From contig VZSE01002186.1 in the NCBI GenBank assembly GCA_013398275.1, forward strand, positions 1,330,428 to 1,394,427: a DNA stretch of 64,000 nucleotides. Direction: 5' to 3'. The DNA is from Promerops cafer (lineage: Eukaryota > Chordata > Aves > Passeriformes > Nectariniidae). Shown here one piece after another: positions 24,732-39,200 of this stretch (its first letter is position 1; each line of letters opens with the position of its first letter). The notes beneath the pieces were generated by a model. The model searched no databases, was not told where the DNA came from, and saw only the letters and a program-made list of their open reading frames with translations. The translations under genes were made by a program, and so were the position numbers.

Positions 24732-27439
24732 GGGGCCTACAAAGCAGACGCCACCTCTGGAAAGTTCACAATACCAGAATAAATGCCAAAGAATTTGCTA
24801 AGGCTGTGAGAAAAGAGGATGCTGAACCTGGTGTTCCATCACTCCCACATTTTATTACTCATACAAAACTGTATGTGAACAGTTGCCACATGTGTTAAAG
24901 ATTTACAGATGATGTTAAAAGCAACTAAAAAAATAACATCCCACTGAAAAAACAATCCCAACTCAAATTAGATAATTTTTCAATGTGAAGATTTAGCTTA
25001 AATGGATAAAGCAGAGGTAGAAGTGAAACTTCAAATTTCCATTGAGAGCACCAATCAAATTCTCAGAATGGCATCACTGTGTCAGAGTATTCAGTATTCG
25101 CTTCAGTCAGGGAGGTTTTTTGGTTTCTCAGAAAAACTTTTGGGTCTCAGTAGGTGGTGCTATAGCCCTTCAATCCACCCGAGGGACAGACCTGCTTCCA
25201 GTGCTGAAATGAATTTCATGGAGTAGTGTGACACACAACCAGTGTCACTTCACCACTTGAGGTGGAAAGCTGGGGGGAGAATACTGAAAAAAACCAAACC
25301 AAAACAAAAACTATGCTGAAATTGTAATTTAAACACTTACATAAGCCTGTAGTTCAGGTGACAGAATTCTCATGTCAGGCAAAAGTATGATGGTATCATC
25401 ATACCATACACTGAACAAAAGAAAATGGTAATTATGCAAGAGACCTACAAAATTAACACATTACAAATAAAGAACTGCACAAATATTTAGCTCTTTCTGC
25501 AGCCTATTCTAAAATCCTATGACTATCTGAATAAACACTTGAAGAAAATAGCAAGTATCGATATTGTTCTAAGGAATGAGTTCTGGCTATAAAAGCTGAA
25601 CACAGCTGTAAGATGGGTTGTTTACATCCACACAGTGAAACTGGCAAAAATTCTGATCAGAGCCTGCAGGGTGCACCAGGACCCCGCAGGTGCCCGGGGC
25701 AGCCTGGCCCTGTCCCTCTTGGCCTCCCCTGTGCCTGGCCCAGGCCCTCACCCCTGCAGGGCTGTGCTGCAGGCCGGCCCTGCCAGCCCCATCCCCTGAG
25801 CCCCCTTACTGGGCCGGGGAAGCAGTGTCCCACTCACAGCCATGCCCCCAGTCCTGCCCAGCGCTGGCTCCTGCGTGACCCACGGTGCTGCTGACCACAC
25901 TCTGGGCCTGAGTCGCCACCCGTGTCCTGTGGCCCCGGCAGTGGCCCCTGCTGGGCAGGGAGCAGCCCACAGCAGAGCACGGTACTGGGACGGGCACACG
26001 CTGCCTGTGCTGCTGGTGCCCGGCCCTGGCCCCGGCCCCGGCTGCTCAAGCTGCTCCCTGACACGAAGTGCAGCAAACAACTGCTCATTCCTTAAGTCAC
26101 ATCCAGGGATCCACAGTGGCAGTGAATCCTCAGTGCCTCCTGCCAGCCCGTTTTATGCCTTGAATAAGGACTAACACAGAAACAGATTCCACTGCATGAC
26201 AAGGCCTCATCAACTAATTCATCAGTTTAAAGGATTGTCTTAAAAATTTTACTCAACTCCTACCCTTTTGTGGAAAGCTCTCTTTTGGGTAACTCGCACA
26301 CAGCTGTAAACTGACAAGTGAAGTCCAGAGAGTTTTCTTTGGTTTACAGTTAATGCAGTCTAAATTTCAAAATCATCTCACCTCAATCAGATCTCTCAAA
26401 GCCCCGGTTCTTCAAAGGACATCAGAAGAATCTTTTCAGATGAAACTGTACTTGAACTGTAGATTCATGATGCAAGAAATACTTAAACACACATATGTAG
26501 TCAAAGAGCTATATGCTAGTTTTATTTGTAAAATACTTAATTCCTAACAGCAAAATACTTTAATTGTATTTTATAAAAGTTAGCAAAATTTGATACATTT
26601 GGAACAGAAACAAGAAAACTATTTCTACTTCAATTATTCAATCTGCTTTTCAAGATGGAAGCTATAGATATGCACCACACTTAACAGATTCCAGTGCCAG
26701 ACATGTCATTCAATAAATATATCCTTCTACCATTAAAAACTGTGAAGGACAGTGAAAAAAATTCATAAAACTATGGAAAAAATATAAGCATTTTTGGCTT
26801 TTTCTCAGATTTGGAACTAGTAATACCTATACACAACAAAGTTCTTGGCATTTATAACAAGGACTGTATATCAAGTAACAGAAGAATTTGTTACTAGTAC
26901 ACCAGAACAACCAAATTTGCAGTACAACATTTCTACCAAGAAAAGAAAATCAGAAATTCAGTCTGTTTCTTGAATCCTACAGAGGATCCTGCAAGGAGGT
27001 GGCAGGAGGAACTTAAAATTACCAACTGATTTCATATTTGATAAGGCCATTGCATATCCTAAGTTGTAATTAAAAAGCTGTTCCTATATTCTGTACAATA
27101 AAGACTGTCTGTTATGAACAGAAGTTGAAGTGAGAATGAGTAAATTCACTGTTTTATCCTATTGCTAACAAATAAACTATGAAACTTTTGCCTTGGAGAG
27201 GACAGATTTAGTTAAATCTAATTCCGCTATGTACAGGTGTTATTTTGGAAGCCACAGTTTCCTCAACTCTGAGGTAAAATCCACTTCCTATGCCAGTCTT
27301 CCAAGAAGCTTCCTTCTGTGAAGAAATTGGACCTCTGAGACTGCACTCTGACCCAACACAAGTGGCAAGGGAAGTTCACACAGCAGTCAGCCAGTACAGA
27401 CACTGGGAGGACTGATGCTGAAAAACACGGAACAGAAAG
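24732..27439. other. Intergenic with an isolated GC-rich block
   Basis: AT-rich except for 25,610-26,080, which is strongly GC-rich (ccggccctggccccggccccgg). No exon or repeat family was recognised in it. Confidence 0.5.
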
Positions 27440-28212
27440 GCTTATACCAACTGCATGGAGCTCACCAAGGGCAAGTGCTGGGTTCTGCCCCTGGAACAGG
27501 GCAACCGTGGCTGCACGTGTAAACTGGGGAATGAGAAGCTGGAGAGCAGCTGTGGAAAGGGTCCTGGGGGTCCTGGCTGATGGCAGGTTGAGTATCAGTC
27601 AGATGTGCCCTGTCAGCCAGGAGGGTCAACCCTGTCTTCAGGGGCATCAGGCCCAGCATCGCCAGCTGGGAGAGGGTGGGGATTGTCCCGCTGCGCTCTG
27701 CACTGGGGCGGCCTCACCTCGAGTGCTGGGGACAGTTTTAGGCACCACAATATAAGAAACACATTCAGCTATTGAAGAGTGTCCAGAGGAAAGCCATGAG
27801 GATGGTGAAGGGTCTGGGGGAGAAGCTGTATGAGGAGCAGCTGTGGTCACTTGGTTTTTGTCAGCCTGGAGGAGACTGAGGGGAGACCTCATTGTGGTCT
27901 TCAACATCCTCACAAGGGGAAGAGGAGAGGCAGGTACCAGTGACAGGACCTGAGAAAATGGCCTGAGAACATGGCCTGCAGGCAAGGTTTAGGTTGGATA
28001 TCAGGAAAAGGTTCTTCACCCAGAGGGTGTCTGGGCACTAGCACAGGTTCCCAGAGAAGTGGTCACATCACCAAGCCTGACAGAGTTCAAGAAGCATTTG
28101 GACAATGCTCTCAGGTGTCATTTTTGGAGATGATCCTATGCACTGTCAGGAGGTGGACTTGATGATCCTGATATGTCCCTTGCAACTCAGCGTATTTTAT
28201 GATTCTATTATT
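27440..28212 (+). mobile_element. CR1 LINE, 3' end fragment
   Basis: Begins in ORF2 (caagtgctgggttctgcccct) and runs through gtgtccagaggaaagccatgagg, ggttggatatcaggaaaagg and ggacttgatgatcctgatatg to ttatgattctattatt. It is a typical 5'-truncated avian CR1. Confidence 0.9.
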
Positions 28213-28744
28213 ACTTCCTTTTTTGAAAACAAACAAACAAAAGAACTCCAAATAACAAAGAATCTACCCAACAAAAAACCCCAGTAACTTCTGTACAGTC
28301 ACTGCTGTTGAATTCTAACTTACAAATGAAACTGAACGATATGTGAAACTGAATATATATGGTAATTAATTTTTATTTAATTTTAGAAGTTCACCATCCA
28401 AGTGATTTTGAAAATTAGTTTGTTAAAATTAGTTTGCTCTTTTTTTTTTAAATATATACTTTAGTGCACTAATAAATCTTAGTCTTGCATGGACAGAAAG
28501 GAAAGGCAAGGGCATGAACATTTATTATTGACAGGTACTTTTCTGGACCTCATACCACCTACAACAACGAATTTGCTAAAAATGTGAAGCCTTAGCTGCA
28601 GTAACCATGAGATGGTGGAGTCTGGGATCCTGAAGAAGTATTTTCCTTAAATTTCATTGAGAAAAAACAGAACCAACCATTGGACTGCTTGTTTTGGATG
28701 ATTTTTTTGTCCTTTTTGTAGAGCTAAATCAGACCAAAGCAGTT

Positions 28745-29190
28745 TAACTTATGCCTTGAGAGGCTACCTAGAACAGAGGCTAGACCATGTTAAAGGAATA
28801 AAGTAGGTATTGATTAAAAAGGCCTTCAAAGGATACCCCTTGGGCAGTACAAGAGCCTGGCCGAGGCTACACCCAAGATGGACCACGGGTCATGAGTTTT
28901 CACACTTTTTAAAGTTTTGTTCCATTTACATACTGGGGTTAATTATCCAATTACAGCTTCAGGTTATGAAGTCCCATCCTCCCAGATTGCTCTCCTCAAT
29001 TGTTTATACTTTTTGAGTCTGAAGCTGCAATGTTGTCCTTGGTTCTCAGCCTGGAAAAGGATTGTTTTGTCTAACTAAGCTGTGAAGAGAACTTGCTAAC
29101 ATGTTATATGAAGTTCAGAGTTACACACTAAGGCAGTACAGAATCTGAAAAATATGAAAGATAAAACTTAAGGCATCATTCCCCCATACA
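28745..29190. mobile_element. Probable LTR fragment
   Basis: gaacagaggctagaccatgttaaagg, caaaggataccccttgggcag, cccaagatggaccacgggtc and tgtccttggttctcagcctgg recur in a songbird LTR family as I remember it. The limits and orientation are not established. Confidence 0.45.
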
Positions 29191-29276
29191 TTACCAGCTG
29201 TACTTATATTGTTGTCTGCCTCTTATCCTGCAAAAAGCCACTGATATAGAAGGCAAAAATGTGAGAGATCATACAA

Positions 29277-29578
29277 TCATTAAGGTTGGAAAAGACCTCA
29301 AAGATTACAGAATCACAGAATGTCTAGGTTGGAAGAGACCTTCAAGATCATTGAGTCCAATCCATGCCCTAACACCTCAACTAGATCATGGCACCAAGTG
29401 CCACATCCAGTCTTTTTTTAAACACATCCAAGGATGGTGACTCCACCACCTCCCTGGACAGCCCATTCCAGTACTTTTATTACTCTTTCTGTGAAAAATT
29501 TTTTCCTAATATCTAACTTACACTTCCCTTGACGCAGCTTGAGACTGAGAGACTGTGTCCTCTCGTTCTGTTCTCATC
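29277..29578 (-). mobile_element. CR1 LINE 3' end, minus strand, with a second short 3' tail
   Basis: acagaatcacagaatgtctaggttgg...ttgagtccaatccatgcc...ggatggtgactccaccacctccctgg is the reverse complement of a CR1 3' end. A ~40-base piece of another CR1 3' tail (atcattaaggttggaaaagacc) sits directly before it. Confidence 0.85.
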
Positions 29579-30073
29579 AAGTCCAGATACAACAAGTTAA
29601 TTAAATGCAATTAAAAATATTTTTTTCCTTTCTGATATTTTTGCTGAAGATATCCAATTGTCAAAGCAAATTTCATTCTTCACACATAATGAGATAATTT
29701 AGCTGGCTATGATTCACCCTCCAAGGAGGACCACTCTTTCCTCTTTTCCATCTGCTTCTGCTGAATTGATGCACAGTGCATTTTTTCTAATCAGATTAAT
29801 CTTTCAGATTCAATGAATCATGAGAAGATGCTTTTAGGAGAGAGCACATTGCAAATGCTACAGGGAACAGTGGAAATAATTTCTGAGGAGCACTAACACT
29901 ACTTATGCAAAGAGTCAGGTCTCCCAAGCCTTCTGCTAATTTTGGTCTCATGAAGTGATGCTATTTAGTGCCGCTGACAACTCAGTTGAGTAGGACAGCT
30001 CGATATTACAGGCTTCTACATGGAATTAATAAAAACCTGCTAAATTAAGATTTGAGACAGATGCTAGAGAGCT

Positions 30074-30297
30074 TTAAGCTGAGAGATGCTTTCCACTGGC
30101 TTTACGGAAGTGGGATCCTCTGGGGGACTCTGCACTCGAGGGCGGCACTGCCGGGGATCTCTGGCGGATTCCAGACGTGGCCTTTTTAAGCTCATGTCTC
30201 AGACTGCGGATTGTGCTGTTTATGGCAGCCACGCATGCCTTCCAATCAAATCCACTTTCATTTAGATCAAAGGATGGAAAATTCTCTTGAAGAAAGT
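30074..30297 (-). CDS. BEND2: BEND2-like last coding exon: end of BEN domain 2 and C-terminus
   Basis: The acceptor ttatttttTAG precedes two bases that complete an Asp codon with the G left by the previous exon. There follow 73 residues and TAA. The start FLQENFPSFDLNESGFDWKA, followed by CVAAINSTIRSLR, is the helical second half of a BEN domain. The remaining ~40 residues are Ser/Pro/Arg-rich and basic, probably disordered. No polyadenylation signal lies close to the stop. The nearest minus-strand AATAAA noted is at about 28,522, so the 3' UTR is undetermined. Confidence 0.8.
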
Positions 30298-33200
30298 CTA
30301 AAAATAAACAAGTATGTAATAGTGAGTTATCAATTATTTAGGCAAGCTATATACTCTTTCTGGATGTAATTAAGCTAAAACAAGTGCATGCTACCAAACC
30401 AGGACAGCTAGGCATCTTACAAGCCTTGAAAAGCAAAGCAGGGTAGATACTGCTTTTCCCCTTTCTGCTATATTAGAAAACTAGTAAAAAAAGCTCTAAG
30501 CGTAAAAACAAAATATGAAAAGAAAACGTGACCATGTGGTTTCGATCCTTTGAAGTGCTGAGTAACTTCAGCTTCTAATGTGGTCAGCTAGCAAACAGAA
30601 ATCTTGGGCTCCATTTCAGAATGACCAGTATTAGGCAGGACCAAGCTCTCCCTGAGAGGATCTCTGACAACTATATTCACTAAAATCAATCACACCAATT
30701 CAGCGTAACACAGATATACAGGAACAACAGTGACAGAAAAATTGTGAGAGCTCACTCCTTACCATACTGCAAATAAGATCAGCAAACAAACACTTGAGTT
30801 TGGTAAGAATGACATAAAAAGGGTAGGACTATGGTACCTTTCTCCCCTTCCATGAGTAAAATGAGTAGTTTAGAACCAAAATTAAAATTGGTTTCTAAAT
30901 TTATTGAGGAGTGATTCTCCTGCTGAGTTGAGCTGAATTACATGTTTTCTCTAAGCAACCCTGTAGAAGACTTAAATAAACACCAAAAAGGAATTCTCAT
31001 CTGCAATTTCAAATCAAGGCAATATTGCTTCTCCTTCTCTGATTAACACCTAGATTTACCTTCATAGTAGAAAGGAAGGTATAGCTAGTAGATACTGTGT
31101 CAGCTTTATTCTTCCACATACCAGCAAGTGAAAATCTAATATAGTATCACTGTTTACAGTTAATATTTTAACTTGTAGTTACAAACCTGGATACTCATTT
31201 TGCCAGAAAAACTTTGGTCTGAAGGAAGAAACTAACTGAGATAAAACCTTGTGCTCTTGCAGTTCACTCTGCTCCAGGAGGAGAGGTGAAAGGGAGGGTA
31301 AGTATGCCTTAGGATGCTCCTACTATAAACTATGCTGATAAAGGATACACTAGCTGTTGGCTGAAGCAGCAGCCAGGCTCTCTTTACTTCCATCCCCAGC
31401 AGTAAATTCAAGAACACTTGACCTCAGAGAAACAGCACAGAACTGGAATTCTTCAAGGTCTACAGAGCCTTTGTACATGGTCCACAAAACAGCTTTTGAA
31501 CTTATGTCTCATCTTTCACCATAACTGACCAATTTTGGGCATTATAGTAATGCTATGCAGGGCCCCTTCCTGCTCTGCAAGCTAACATTCAGAGAGCTGA
31601 TGCTGCCATCCCATCAGGCTGTGTTAAAGGAAACAGGGGCAGAGACTGTCCTCTGGCTCCAGAGCCAAATGACAAGGTCTGGCTGCAGCCACAACACCGG
31701 ATTTACCTCTCATCTGTTCTGCGGCCTACATGGTGTTCTTGCAGTTCTAAGACACACTTACAAGACTTTTTGAATGCTTCTTAAGCTCAAAACGTCAAGA
31801 AACAAAATATGTCTACAGGTCTATATAGGTATATATATTAAAAAAAAAGAAAAAAAAAATATATATATATATATAAAAAAGTGGAGATGTTTAAGTGGCA
31901 AAGTTTCCCAGGCTAGTGCTTGCCATACTGGAACTGGTTTCTGGCATGCTCTGTCTGTATCTCAAGCTATGCCCAGACATCACCCCAGAGGGTGTGAATC
32001 ACAGTTCCATTTTATTTCACCTGAATGCTGTTCCCTCAGACTCAGTCCTTCTTCCCCACTTCTCTCCCCCATCCCAGTGGGTGGGGCAGGGGAACAGGAC
32101 AGGAAGGAAGAAGGCGAGCAAGCACCTGTGTGTTTATCTACCTGATGGGTTAAAACACAACAGCTGCTAAATTCCACTTCATAAGCTCTCCTTGTTTCCA
32201 ATCTCTAAATACGGCTTTTTTGCTCCAGGGCTCAGTTATGAATTCCCTGCTTAGCCCAACCTGTCTCCCCGTAACTCAGTTCTCCTAAGCATCAAGATGG
32301 ACTCTTGTGTGGCTGTTCTTAAAGATCTGTCAACTTTCCTGAGCTTCGCTCCTATTCAGAGCTGTCTCTCACAAGCTCCCATCTGTGACTTTCCCAAGTA
32401 TGTCGAAGTGCTCTCCCAGGCTACAGACCCTATACTCAGACCCTTCTAACTCTATTCAGGACCTTGGGGCCCATGATTTCATAATCTCTACAGGCAATGC
32501 CACCACAAATTATCACACAACCCTTTTTGTGAGGGAAGCCATAACCTGCTGTACATGACATCTCTCCTCTCTGCTTCATCTACACAGCTCCTGTATCAAG
32601 AAATTATCTCTGATGTCCTCCAGAATCCTCAGGGACTGCTCCCATCTCCCACTGCATTGCCCTTTCAAGCCAGTGTCAAGACAATTGAGTTTTCCCATAC
32701 AAACCAGGTTCATGATCTGGAGAATTTCTTGAGCTACTAAAATATAACATTATCTACTTCCTCTCAATATGTTCCACTGCTTGCAGGAATGCCTGTAGTA
32801 ATAGTTCCACAAACTAATTTCTGATGCTCTATGCTTTGTTCATAGGATATGAAGTTAATACTTTTATTAGTTTCCCCACATTATGATTTAACCGAGTTAA
32901 TCTGTTCCTTACCTCTGAGAGCATTAATTTTATTGGAGTCCAGTGGGCTCATGCCACGATCAAGACTACCATACACATTGCTTTTCACCAGCACATCTTC
33001 AGGGAACATATGACGAATTAGGTAGCGAGCTGACAACTCTGGCCGCGTCTTCCCCTTAGCAACGTAAATGACCGAGAAAGGCAAGTGAACATTGCGCCAT
33101 GGGCTCCCAAGAGGCTCTAGAGAAGATGTCATGGAGGGAAGAGAGATATGTTACTCATCCAACACTGATCATGCTTCAAAGTGGCTGTATTAAATCAAAA

Positions 33201-36200
33201 CTGACATAAAAAGTTCACCTGGAAACTACTCTACTTGCTTGGAAAGACCAGAGCAAAACCGTAACGCTACAGCTACCGCTAACATGAAACATATTGCAGA
33301 CACATGGCCAAGCAGCCAGAACATCCTGCCTGGTTTACAACCATGAACAGTACTTCTGATACGTCTTCAGCAATGCAAGCTGCATTATTAATTATTGCTT
33401 TCTAACTTGTTTCATCTCATGTGAAAAGATGATGCTTTTCCAAGCACATAAGTAAATATAAGTTCTGCTATTTCAGTGGTGCTTAGATCCTGTAAGTGGA
33501 AACAGAAAAGGAGGGAATATTTTTTAACTACTTCTACCTGACTTCACTGCAAACATTAATAAGAAAAAAACCCAAAATTTTTAGTACATAAAGAGGTCTG
33601 TGGGATCTGACTACATATCTTCGGTGCAGGAACAGATCTGATACAGCCCCAAAGTGATCCTAATTGAATAAATTACTTCCAAGGGCAACTAAGCTCATTT
33701 TCCTTGAGGGTCTCTAAGCATCACATGCTGTACATGGATTTTTTTCCCAATGCATTTGTATATTAAACACTTACATTAAAAAAAGTGAAAATGTAAAGGC
33801 TACTTTAATATTTTTATTGTCCTAAAGAGTCACTTTTGCAGAAAGGTGTGCTTTTTCTTCAGAAATTGCAGTACCATTCAATAGATATTCTGAGCTAGCT
33901 TACTTTTTGAGGCAGAATATCTATCAAATAAAAGAAAAAAGCCAAGGCAACTGAACAGAGTAACTGAAACTGAACTTCCCAATGTCACAGCAGATATGCA
34001 TTATGGGACACTGGTAGATGCAAACATATATTCTGTTAGCCAGATATAATGCTCTTGTTCATTCCCAAAAAGACTTACTATGTATACACAGAATGACTGC
34101 CTTCAGAGAAAAAGAAGGCTCAAGAAGTTCAGGAAATCCCTTTACTATTCAATTATAACTACAGTACCATCTTTTGCCTCTCATTGACCATTTAAAATGT
34201 TAACAAGCAATTCCAGAAAACAAAAATTTCTTTGTTTACCCATAGGTTCCAAAGACTGTTTTTTCCTGACTGAAGATGTGTGGAAAGCTTCTGGAAACTT
34301 ATCCAATCCTGAATTCTGCAATGTGTCAGTTGTGGAGCTGGTCATTTTCTGAGAGTTTTGAGAATTGTTTCCACTATCTTCATTATAATTTAAATCTACA
34401 CAATGAGATGTATCAGGAGCATCAGACACTTTTTCTTTCCCCTCAGTTGTCTCCTGAAACATTTAATGAGGTTAGTACATGTAGTGAGAGAAGCCTACCA
34501 GTTTTCTAATTGGTGTTCCAGTTTACTTCACATTTAGTATAAATTAGATTTCAGATCTTTGCAATATGGTTACTCCTGAATTTCTATCATGAAAACCACA
34601 GGTAGAACAGTTAATAATTATTCAAAGATGTGCACAGAGCATTTCAGAAGTAAATGTAGTTGGAGGTGTTTTGGAAGTGATGTTTCAGTCAATATAAAAC
34701 TGAAATGGATGGCTGAATATATCTGAAAAAAACAGCCTGCGAAAACAAGTGCTAAGAGCTACTTGTTTAAGCTCTCAATCAAATTTGACACTACTGCTGG
34801 GCAACATTTGCAGTGCTTTCCTTTTAGTATCCTATGCCTTAACACTTCTTAACTGAACTCTGGACACAGGAGCAGGAAGAGGCAAAGCAGAAAATGGCAT
34901 ATTCCAGTATACCCCACATGAACTAGTGATGCAGTCAGCATGCCTGTGCTGAGCAACACAGAGACAGAACCCAAGGAATTTCCAGTATAGCACTTGTACC
35001 ATGAGGAGGTCAAATATTTAATCTGAGAAAAAAGTGCAAACTTAGTACTTAATAAATCATCACCTTAGGAGAACTTGCTGAGTTTGCTTTGGTTTCAGAG
35101 CGCAAACAGCGGATCATAGAATTGACATTTGTGATACAGGTTTTCCAGTCTTTTCCATGCTCGCTCAAATCATAGGTGGGAAAGTTAGTTGCAAGAAACT
35201 CTGCATATAAAATATAGAAAATGTTTGAAGCTTCATGACAAAGCCCAGTATTTAGAAGTATATTAATTTAGAAAGAAAGAGAAAGCTAACTAATGCTTCA
35301 TGTTTACTGTTCTCCATTTACAAGCTTCAGATTTCCATCGATAAATAAAGATAGTAAACTTATGTTTCGAGAATAATCAGCACTATGAATTCAAGATGTT
35401 CTGTGATACTTTTTGAGATGTTGTGAATAATGCTTCTATTATATTAAACATTTCCGGGTAGAATTAGGGGAAATGTGTGATTTATCATACTAACTTTTAA
35501 AAAACCCCCAAAACCAACACCACCACCATCCCCCCCAAAAGAACAGAGACAGGGTAATGCTATTGCTGCAACTATTTCACACGGCTTATATAATCTCACA
35601 CTCAATTTTAACCCTTTAACACATATGTGCCATGGGATCTGTGTAAACGACTTGACATTTATTAAAAGAAGCCCCCTCCATCTTCACCACTTCTCACTCA
35701 ACATAAGAGTACTTAAAAAACACCAGTTAATGTTTGTCCCAAGTATACCATGGCCATAAACCAACCCAAATCAACCAAACAAAAAACCACTGACAAAATC
35801 CATGGCACACACAAACACAAAATGAACTGCAATTAAAAATTTAGAGACAGCAAGCATGACTGATGAACACAATGTACATAAAACTAGAAGAAATCTGAGT
35901 TGTTTTATTCAAATTGAAGAAAAACGAACATTAAGAATTACAAAGCAGGACTTTAAAAAAAAAAAGTGGTGGAGCACACCCACTCCGGTATTTATCTGCT
36001 CACCAGCTGCCAGACAATGATTAGCCAGAAACATACAGAAAATGACTCCTTTTAAGTTCAAAACTTCGTTAAGTATGAAAGAAGTAAATCTGTGCATTTT
36101 GAAAGGTAACACACCTCTTATTGCAGCAATTTTGTTTGGATCCAGTGTCCTGCGCCCTCGTGCACTCGCTCCCATAACGCTGCACAATAAAGTTTTCTTG

Positions 36201-39200
36201 GGGAACAAGACACGAACCAAGTGGCGTGCTGCATACTTGGGTTTAGTCTTTTGCTGAGCCTTCACCAAATGGTTTCCAAGAACTTTTACATTTCTTGCTG
36301 GGTCACCAACAAACTCTTTTGTAAAACAAAAATGTTCGAAGAAAAAAAAATTTAAAATCCCAAGTGAGTTGTTAAAAACAAAACATTTTTCAAACTCTTT
36401 CTCTTGACCCTCAGAGTATGTTTTCTACTACAGTTAATTCTACTATGTATTACTACTTATCTTTACTCTTACAAAAGCAGCTTCAAATTGGAATGGTAGC
36501 AGAAATATCTTTTTGATTCACATTAATCACCAGCATAACTAACTGAAAATCAAAACACCCAAGAAAATACATTAGACACCCAACTGTCCACAATGTTCAC
36601 ACTGGCTTATTTTACATATGTGCAGATACCAGGTATGTTTTCAAGACACTGATTCATGAGGAGTGGCATATCCATACACAGAACTGCTAAATCATAAACT
36701 GTTTACAAATTTTTAGATATGTATCTGAATATTAAACCTACTATTCATGCAGCTCTTCTGTTGTACAAATGTATTTTTTTAGAGCAAAAGCAAAGAAGTC
36801 ATAGCTCGGCCTTGCACATAACTCAGGGCATTAACAATTTAGAAAGGCATTAGTTTTTAATACATAGTGCTATTTGATATGTGTATCTTTACTATAATGC
36901 AATGATCTATCGAATTCTTGTTTTTCTTTGGAATGGAGTATTTTGAAAGAAACTGAACACTGGAGGATTAGAGTACAGAAAGGATGTTTCACGGATAAAA
37001 TCCCCCACAAGAAGAAAACAGGTATTTCCTTCACACATATGAGGTAAGCTGCTTTCTTAAAACATACAGGCATATGCCTCACTTAGCTTTAGTGGCAATC
37101 TCTTTTGCTTCCTCCAACACACAGACAGCATGCACATATTACTTGTGAAGTATGCATAATAATAATAAAGAATAAAAAGCGTTACATTAAGAGAGAAAAA
37201 GAGAGCCTAGAGATAAAAGAACCCAAAGCACCTACTATAAATCAAAGGTTTGTGGTAGTACCACCCATTTTTTTAGCCTTTGTTTCTGAGTATTTATCAC
37301 AAAGAAACTCACCAAAGCTAGGATTGATGAAGACTGAAGAAGATGGTAGTTCTTCACTAATATTCACATCCTCAGATGCATTTCTGTAGTTCAACTCCAC
37401 AGCATTATTTTCCTGACTGGGCTCAGATGGTGCTGGTACCGATGGTGATGCCACGGGTGAAGATGCAACGTTGACAGTACTTTCCACAATACTGGGAGCA
37501 AGATTTGATTGTGGTGAAAGGTCAGGCATCCCATTAGCTGCTGTGTATGATGAATGCAATGAATGTGTAGAAACTATAGTGGGGAGTGGTGGGCTCTGCC
37601 TTCCAACAGGCTGCTGAGATTCAAGCTGATAACTCTGTGGGGCGTGTTTTACTTTGGAATTGACTTGAACGTGGCCATTTTGTAAAGCAACCCTTACAAC
37701 TGGGCTATGCCTTCCCTGGCCTGATGGAGAAAGATGAAGACTTAAATCCCTTTCCGTGCATTTTTGTACTCTTATTTTTCTTGAGGGCAAATGACTTGAA
37801 CTTCTGTATGTAAATCCAACTGGTTTCTGCAAACATGATTCAGAAAACAATTAGAAGATTAAATTAGACATAGCTGATAATTTTGGGGTTTTTTTTTAGC
37901 AAACCAGGAAAACTAGATTTTAGTAATTATGCTATTGACAGTATACTCTTTCTTGAAGTATTTCTGTCATTAACTCAGAGCTACCACGTTTTAGTCTTCC
38001 CTCTACTATCTTCTATTCTCATTTGTATCTGCAACACTAAGAATTTATCTGGTCAGCTTCAATGTTTCTCAAATTTTTTCCACCTGGGGTGGTGGCAAAA
38101 CTACTTTCTAGACCTCTATAAAAAAGTAAATAGGCAAAATAAAATTTAAAAATTTTCAGTCATTCACCCAGTCATTGGCTGATGAATTTTCAAGGAATGT
38201 GTCCACTACCATGCTAGCTCCTTTCAAACAAGAAAAAACCCCAAACACTTTCTCTTCTTTCTTTACTTGTTAGCTGAAAACATTAAACATTCAAATCTCA
38301 TCTACAATGGAGATTCCAAAGAGACTGAGATGGAAAAACTGAGAGATGGGCTATGTTTTCCATCACTTCAAGTACTTTTATTAAAAATTATACAGCATGC
38401 ATTCTAGTTCGAAATGGAAGTCACTGAGCAGGAGCCACCAAATGTAGATGACACATATGGATTTGTTTTTCTTATTTTGTTTGATGTTGGTGGTTTTGTG
38501 TGTTTGTTTAGAGAAATCTCATTATATTTCACCCTTGTAACCTTAAATCGATGACCTTAAGGAAATCTTATGTATCTGAAAGTTTGTCAGTTTCTCCAGC
38601 TTTTGGAGTTCATCTAATCAAAAAAAGTACCTTTACCCCAAATCATTCCTTTAGCCCTTCACAAGTACAGCAATGGTACAGCAGTGAAAAAACCCAATAG
38701 CATTCCTGATGATTTTAAATGGCAGAACCTAAGAAAACAACTGGCAGGTTGCATCTCACTCTTTACAGGAATAAAACCCTTCAGAAAAAAAAACAAAAGA
38801 AAAGGAAAAAAAGCAGTGCAGGTCACTTTTAACCCAAAAATCCAAATATTAAAGCTGCCATCCCACATATCAGAGGGGAGGGTAAGAGCACAGAGGTCTT
38901 ACAGGGTTCATTTGTAGGTGTCAAGATCAGTTTATCTGATGAAACTCATGGCTTTGGATATGTGGACAGCACAAGCTTGGAGTTGACAATAAAAATACAT
39001 ACCAAATAAAACCTAGTATTGTACTGATAGCTGACAGGTGTGAGAAATCCAGCTCCACCCACCCTTAAAGCAAATGGCCTTACTGCTGTCTTGATATCTC
39101 CTGACAGCAGAATCATCTCTGCCACATTAAAAGCTTTGTAGTGTTGATGACAAAAAAAGTCATTATGGATTTTATGACCTTTTTTTAAAAATCATCTTTT

